A stretch of 8,831 nucleotides of DNA from an uncultured Eubacteriales bacterium (GTDB lineage: Bacteria; Bacillota; Clostridia; Oscillospirales; UMGS1783). Made by a program: the position numbers and the translations under genes. Below are positions 5,605 through 8,831 of the stretch, one piece after another (the first letter of the stretch is position 1; the number at the start of each line of letters is the position of its first letter). The DNA is taken from contig USJY01000040.1 in NCBI GenBank assembly GCA_900555065.1, positions 1 to 8,831 on the forward strand, in the 5' to 3' direction. A model generated the notes under the pieces. It made no database searches, was not told the origin of the DNA, and was given only the letters and a program-made list of their open reading frames with translations.

Positions 5605-7644
5605 TCAGTCGGGCAGCAGGTCGAGGTTGGCCGGCAGCGCGTCTTCCGACGGCGCGAGCCCGAAGTACGCGTTGAGAATATCCTTTGCAATGGGAAAGCT
5701 GTAATGGCCAAGTCCGCCATGCTCAATTACGGCGGCGATGGCGATCTGCGGGTCGTCGGCCGGCGCATAGAGGATCATGACAGAGTTTGCCGAACCGCCG
5801 GGGACTTCGGCCGTACCCGTTTTGCAGGCGACCTTTACCGGATAGTTGTAGAAATAGGGCGCGCCCGCGCCGGACAGGGCCACGGCTTCCATGCCTTCGC
5901 GGATCTGCTGCGCCGCGTCGCCGGCGTATTCGACGCGGCCGGCGATCTCCGTTTCACGTTCATACAGAACGCGCCCGTCCGCAGGGTCGGTCACCCGGTA
6001 ACCGATATGCGGCGCATAGCGGACCCCGTCCGCCGCCAGGGTAGAGGCGTAGACCGCCAGCTGCAGCGGCGTCATCATGTTCTCGGACTGGCCTATGGCG
6101 GCCTGAATGGTGTCTCCGCCCGTCCAGGTCCCGCCGTCCGCAAGGCGCGCGGCGGGGTCGGCCACGCGGCCCGCGACTTCGCCGGGCAGTTCGATGCCCG
6201 TCTTTTCGCCAAAGCCGTACAGGCGCGCCGCCTCCGCCAGCGCGGGCGCGCCGGCAAGGCGTCCGGCCTCGAAAAAGTAGCAGTTGCACGACTGCATGAT
6301 GGCTCCCGGCAGGTCCAGCGCGCCGTGGGCGCGTCCCTGATAGCACGTGGGCTGATAGCTTGAAAACCAGGTGTAGCGTCCCCCGCACACATAGCGCGCG
6401 TGCGGGTCGAGCGTGCCGGCGCGGGTCGCGGCCGTCGCCGTCACAAGTTTGAAGGTGGAGCCGGGCTCATACGCGCCGCCGATGGCGCGGTTGAGCAGGG
6501 GCAGGCGCGCGTCGGCCGCCAAAAGGGCGTACTGGCTGTCGAAGTCGGCAAGGTCGTAGCCAGGATAACTCGCCATGGCGAGCACGTCGCCCGTGCCGAC
6601 CTCGACGGCGACGACCGCGCCTGCGCTCGCGTCGTGGCCCGCGCTTCCCTTTTCCGACGTACGCGCCGCAATATCCGCAATGCGCCGGGCCAGAGATTCC
6701 TCCGCGGCGGCCTGGATCGACGCGTCCAGGGTCAGATACAGGTCGTTCCCCGGCGTGACGCGCCGCGTATCGTACATATCGACGAGGTTGCCGCGCACAT
6801 CCACCCGGATGACCCGTTCGCCCTTCTGGCCGCGCAGCCAGGATTCAAACGCGCTCTCCACGCCCGAGACGCCGATGCTGTCGTTGATGGAATAGCCCTG
6901 GTCTTGCAGACTCTCATACGCCGCGGCGGATATGCTGCCCACCCGGCCGAGCACATGCGAAGCGAGCCCCGGCTGCGCGTATTCGCGCGCGGATTCCACG
7001 ACGGCTTCCACTCCGGCGGGCGCCGCGCCCTCCTCGACGCGGACCACCGCTTCCATGGACACGTCTCGCGCGAACAGGTACGGGTCAATGGACGCGAGGT
7101 CCTGCTTTTCTATTTCGTAATACGCGCCGGCAAGCGCGCGCCGCTGTGTGGGCGTGACGGCGTACGGCGCATCGCCGAGCAGCGCGTCGATCACCGCGGC
7201 GGGCGCGGCGTTTTCGTCCAGGCCCAGGCCGGCCTTCAAAGCGGCGGTCTCCGAATCGGGGGAAAAGCAGTTTTCCTCCGTGAAAGCGAAGGGCTCGGCC
7301 CTGGAGATCGGCAGCGTGTCGGCGGGCGCGTCGCCCGTCTCCTCAAGCACGGCCGCGAGCTGACAGACGGCCGCCGCAAACGCCTCGTCCCGGCACACGG
7401 ACCTATCGATTTGGATCGCATAGCTTTGGCGGTTGACGACGAGGGGCACGCCGTTCCTGTCATATATGTTTCCGCGCGGCGCGCTGAGCGTGACGGTGCG
7501 CGTGACGCGCTTTTCCGCTTCGGCTCGGTAGGCGTCCGCGTCTGTAACCTGCATACGGACGAGCAGCACGGCGTAGACGCAGAGCACGGCGATAAACGCG
7601 GCGCCCGCCGCCAGAATCCGGCGGCGGCGAAACGGTCCGGTCAT
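5605..7644 (-). CDS. mrdA: Penicillin-binding protein 2 (elongasome transpeptidase)
   Basis: This class B penicillin-binding protein cross-links peptidoglycan during lateral wall growth, together with RodA and MreCD. The 679-residue protein has a short basic N-terminus, one membrane anchor (about 10-30), the PBP dimerisation domain beginning with APRGNIYDRNG (55-65), and an extracytoplasmic transpeptidase domain. The three active-site motifs are present: STFK (396-399, nucleophile Ser396), SCN (452-454) and KTG (608-610). The frame is open further upstream, but the ATG at 7644 has AGGAGG (7658-7653) eight bases before it and precedes the membrane anchor. The start overlaps the mreD stop as ATGA, which implies translational coupling. 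I prefer PBP2 to the sporulation homologue SpoVD because of the mreCD context and because no PASTA domain follows. No T-run terminator is visible after the gene. Confidence 0.93.
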   Translation of the reverse strand: MTGPFRRRRILAAGAAFIAVLCVYAVLLVRMQVTDADAYRAEAEKRVTRTVTLSAPRGNIYDRNGVPLVVNRQSYAIQIDRSVCRDEAFAAAVCQLAAVLEETGDAPADTLPISRAEPFAFTEENCFSPDSETAALKAGLGLDENAAPAAVIDALLGDAPYAVTPTQRRALAGAYYEIEKQDLASIDPYLFARDVSMEAVVRVEEGAAPAGVEAVVESAREYAQPGLASHVLGRVGSISAAAYESLQDQGYSINDSIGVSGVESAFESWLRGQKGERVIRVDVRGNLVDMYDTRRVTPGNDLYLTLDASIQAAAEESLARRIADIAARTSEKGSAGHDASAGAVVAVEVGTGDVLAMASYPGYDLADFDSQYALLAADARLPLLNRAIGGAYEPGSTFKLVTATAATRAGTLDPHARYVCGGRYTWFSSYQPTCYQGRAHGALDLPGAIMQSCNCYFFEAGRLAGAPALAEAARLYGFGEKTGIELPGEVAGRVADPAARLADGGTWTGGDTIQAAIGQSENMMTPLQLAVYASTLAADGVRYAPHIGYRVTDPADGRVLYERETEIAGRVEYAGDAAQQIREGMEAVALSGAGAPYFYNYPVKVACKTGTAEVPGGSANSVMILYAPADDPQIAIAAVIEHGGLGHYSFPIAKDILNAYFGLAPSEDALPANLDLLPD

Positions 7645-8105
7645 GCCGCCGCCCTCCTTCCCGACGTCCGGCGTGCGACAAGCCAGCACAGGGGCGCGGC
7701 GAGCAGGGCGGTGACGAGTTTGTACACGGCGCGTGTGAGAAAGCCGAAAAGGCTGACGGGAAAATGCAGCGCCGTAAGCCCCAGGCATGCGGCGCAGTAT
7801 AGAGCGATTGCCGCGCCGGTGACGAGCATATACGTCCAAAATCCCGGACGGCGGCCGGCGACAAACCCGACGGCCGTTGCGAGCAGAAACAGAAAGAGCG
7901 TGAGCGCGCCCGCCGGGAGCAGGCCGGTCTGCGCGTCGTAGAGCATCCCGGCGGCAAGCCCGTACGCCGCTGCGGCGCGCGGTCCGCATACCGCCGCGAC
8001 GGCGAGCAAAAAGGGCAGCGCAAACTCGGCCCCGCGCGCCGTGAACCGGGCGGGGCCGCTTGTCTGCAGCAGAAAGAGCAGCAGGAATACGCCCGCATAC
8101 AGCAT
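7641..8105 (-). CDS. mreD: Rod shape-determining membrane protein MreD
   Basis: MreD is an integral membrane partner of MreC and PBP2 in the elongasome. The 154 residues are almost wholly hydrophobic. Likely membrane segments are about 2-13, 26-40, 43-57, 62-83, 89-111 and 124-143. The segment AYGLAAGMLYDAQTGLLPAG (47-66), with its Leu-Tyr-Asp and Gly-Leu-Leu pattern, resembles the conserved core of MreD. The C-terminus is short and basic (ARRTSGRRAAA). The ATG at 8105 has only a weak AGG five bases upstream. The frame is open upstream inside mreC, but those residues are arginine-rich and unlike MreD, so I chose the first Met of the hydrophobic part. It starts 52 bases after the mreC stop and overlaps mrdA by four bases. 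Confidence 0.87.
   Translation of the reverse strand: MLYAGVFLLLFLLQTSGPARFTARGAEFALPFLLAVAAVCGPRAAAAYGLAAGMLYDAQTGLLPAGALTLFLFLLATAVGFVAGRRPGFWTYMLVTGAAIALYCAACLGLTALHFPVSLFGFLTRAVYKLVTALLAAPLCWLVARRTSGRRAAA
7653..7658 (-). promoter_or_regulatory. Ribosome binding site deciding the mrdA start
   Basis: AGGAGG on the - strand lies eight bases before the ATG at 7644, within the end of mreD. It supports this start over the longer open frame upstream. Confidence 0.75.
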
Positions 8106-8157
8106 ATGCCTGCCGACGGCGCGCAGCGCGCCGTCCGGCCGCGCCGGACGCGGGCCG

Positions 8158-8831
8158 CTACTGCGAAAAACCGACGACGACATAGACCTCACGCATCCCT
8201 TCATAGTCCACGGCCGGCGCAATGCGCGCCGCGCTCGTATACAGCTGATCGCCCGGCAGCGGGGATTCGACCCGTCCGATGCGCAGCCCGCGCGGGAACA
8301 CGCCGCCAAGGCCCGAAGTTTCCACAATATCGCCGGTGATGACGGCCTCGCTGCCCGCGACGTAGGAAAGACGGCAGCCGAGCTGTCCGCCCGCCGCGTC
8401 GCCTTCGACGACGCCATAGTCCTTCGTGCGCGGGACGTATGCGCCCACGTTGTAGCGCGCGTCGGACAACGGCGCGATCCGCGCCCAGTTGCGGCCGGTC
8501 TGCACCACCCGGCCGGCAAGGCCGTCGGCGGTGATGACCGGGTCGCCGTCTGCAATACCGTCGTCCGTCCCGCGGTCGATCAGGTAATGAAAGGAAAAGC
8601 CCGACGGCTCGCGCGCCGCGACGGTAGCGTGTACGAGTTCGAGTTCCGGGTCCGCGTCCCGGATATGGAGCATACGGCGCAGCTCGGCGTTTTCTCGCCT
8701 TAATCCCTCGGCGCGCGCAAGTTCGGCCTCCAGCTCCGCCAGGCGCTCGCGCAGCAGCGCGTTTTGCGCTTCGGCCGTTTGCGCGCGGTCCTGCGCCGCC
8801 GCGTCCCGCGCGCTGTTCCAGAGCTTTGACA
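8158..8831 (-). CDS. mreC: Rod shape-determining protein MreC, C-terminal part (cut by right edge)
   Basis: MreC is an extracytoplasmic scaffold of the elongasome, anchored by an N-terminal membrane helix that lies outside the window. The 223 visible residues open with a coiled coil (about residues 10-55 of the visible part, containing ALLRERLAELEAELARAEGL). It is followed by the two beta domains. Family features include LIDRGTDDGIADGDPV, the repeat ADGLAGRVV and the later GDIVETSGLGGVFPRGLRIG. The gene ends with TAG at 8160-8158. An internal Met at 8673 falls within the coiled coil and is not the start. It is the first visible gene of the mreC-mreD-mrdA unit; mreB would be expected further right. 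Confidence 0.93.
   Translation of the reverse strand, partial: SKLWNSARDAAAQDRAQTAEAQNALLRERLAELEAELARAEGLRRENAELRRMLHIRDADPELELVHATVAAREPSGFSFHYLIDRGTDDGIADGDPVITADGLAGRVVQTGRNWARIAPLSDARYNVGAYVPRTKDYGVVEGDAAGGQLGCRLSYVAGSEAVITGDIVETSGLGGVFPRGLRIGRVESPLPGDQLYTSAARIAPAVDYEGMREVYVVVGFSQ

Noticed and set aside
4375..6363. A 662-codon open frame on the + strand opposite minD and PBP2
   Set aside because: It is antisense to well-supported genes, its translation is rich in Arg, Gly and Ala without any family motif, and high GC makes such long empty frames common.
6400..7941. A 513-codon open frame on the + strand opposite PBP2 and mreD
   Set aside because: Mirror of the real genes with arginine- and glycine-rich content, no ribosome binding site and no recognisable domain.
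7645..7989. Upstream extension of the PBP2 frame (115 codons)
   Set aside because: Arginine-rich, lies within mreD, and a good ribosome binding site supports the ATG at 7644.
1..8831. tRNA or rRNA genes, CRISPR arrays, insertion sequences, attachment sites
   Set aside because: No repeat-spacer pattern, transposase, terminal inverted repeats or tRNA-like cloverleaf was seen on either strand.

Overview
The window looks like chromosomal DNA from a high-GC member of the Clostridia (Firmicutes). Sampled gene stretches hand-count to roughly 65-70% GC. Three things support the assignment. The gene order mreC-mreD-PBP2-minD-mgsA is a reduced form of a cluster known from clostridia. A T-box leader precedes hisS-aspS. 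The HisRS carries cysteine pairs of the clostridial kind. I cannot name a genus. I do not see a clearly new multi-gene system; the interest lies in how familiar parts have been altered.

Layout. Bases 1-496 (+ strand) hold the 3' end of a tyrosine-rich, acidic gene of unknown function, at about 44% GC. It ends at its own intrinsic terminator (539-566). A second, two-sided terminator (587-621) closes the leftward genes. Everything else is on the - strand and reads from right to left: mreC (3' part, cut by the right edge), mreD, the class B transpeptidase PBP2 (mrdA), a stretch of about 325 bases with no recognisable gene, a promoter, minD, mgsA, a T-box riboswitch, hisS and aspS.

How they work together. 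MreC, MreD and PBP2 are the membrane and periplasmic parts of the elongasome that builds the lateral cell wall; mreD and mrdA overlap by ATGA and are probably translationally coupled. MinD normally places the division septum with MinC and MinE. Here neither partner is present, rodA is also missing from its usual place, and the MinD protein ends without the usual amphipathic membrane helix. MgsA diverts dihydroxyacetone phosphate to methylglyoxal; several canonical active-site positions are changed. hisS and aspS form a two-gene operon whose leader is a transcription-terminating T-box that senses uncharged tRNA. The bulge base and the ambiguous specifier of that T-box do not point cleanly to tRNA-His.
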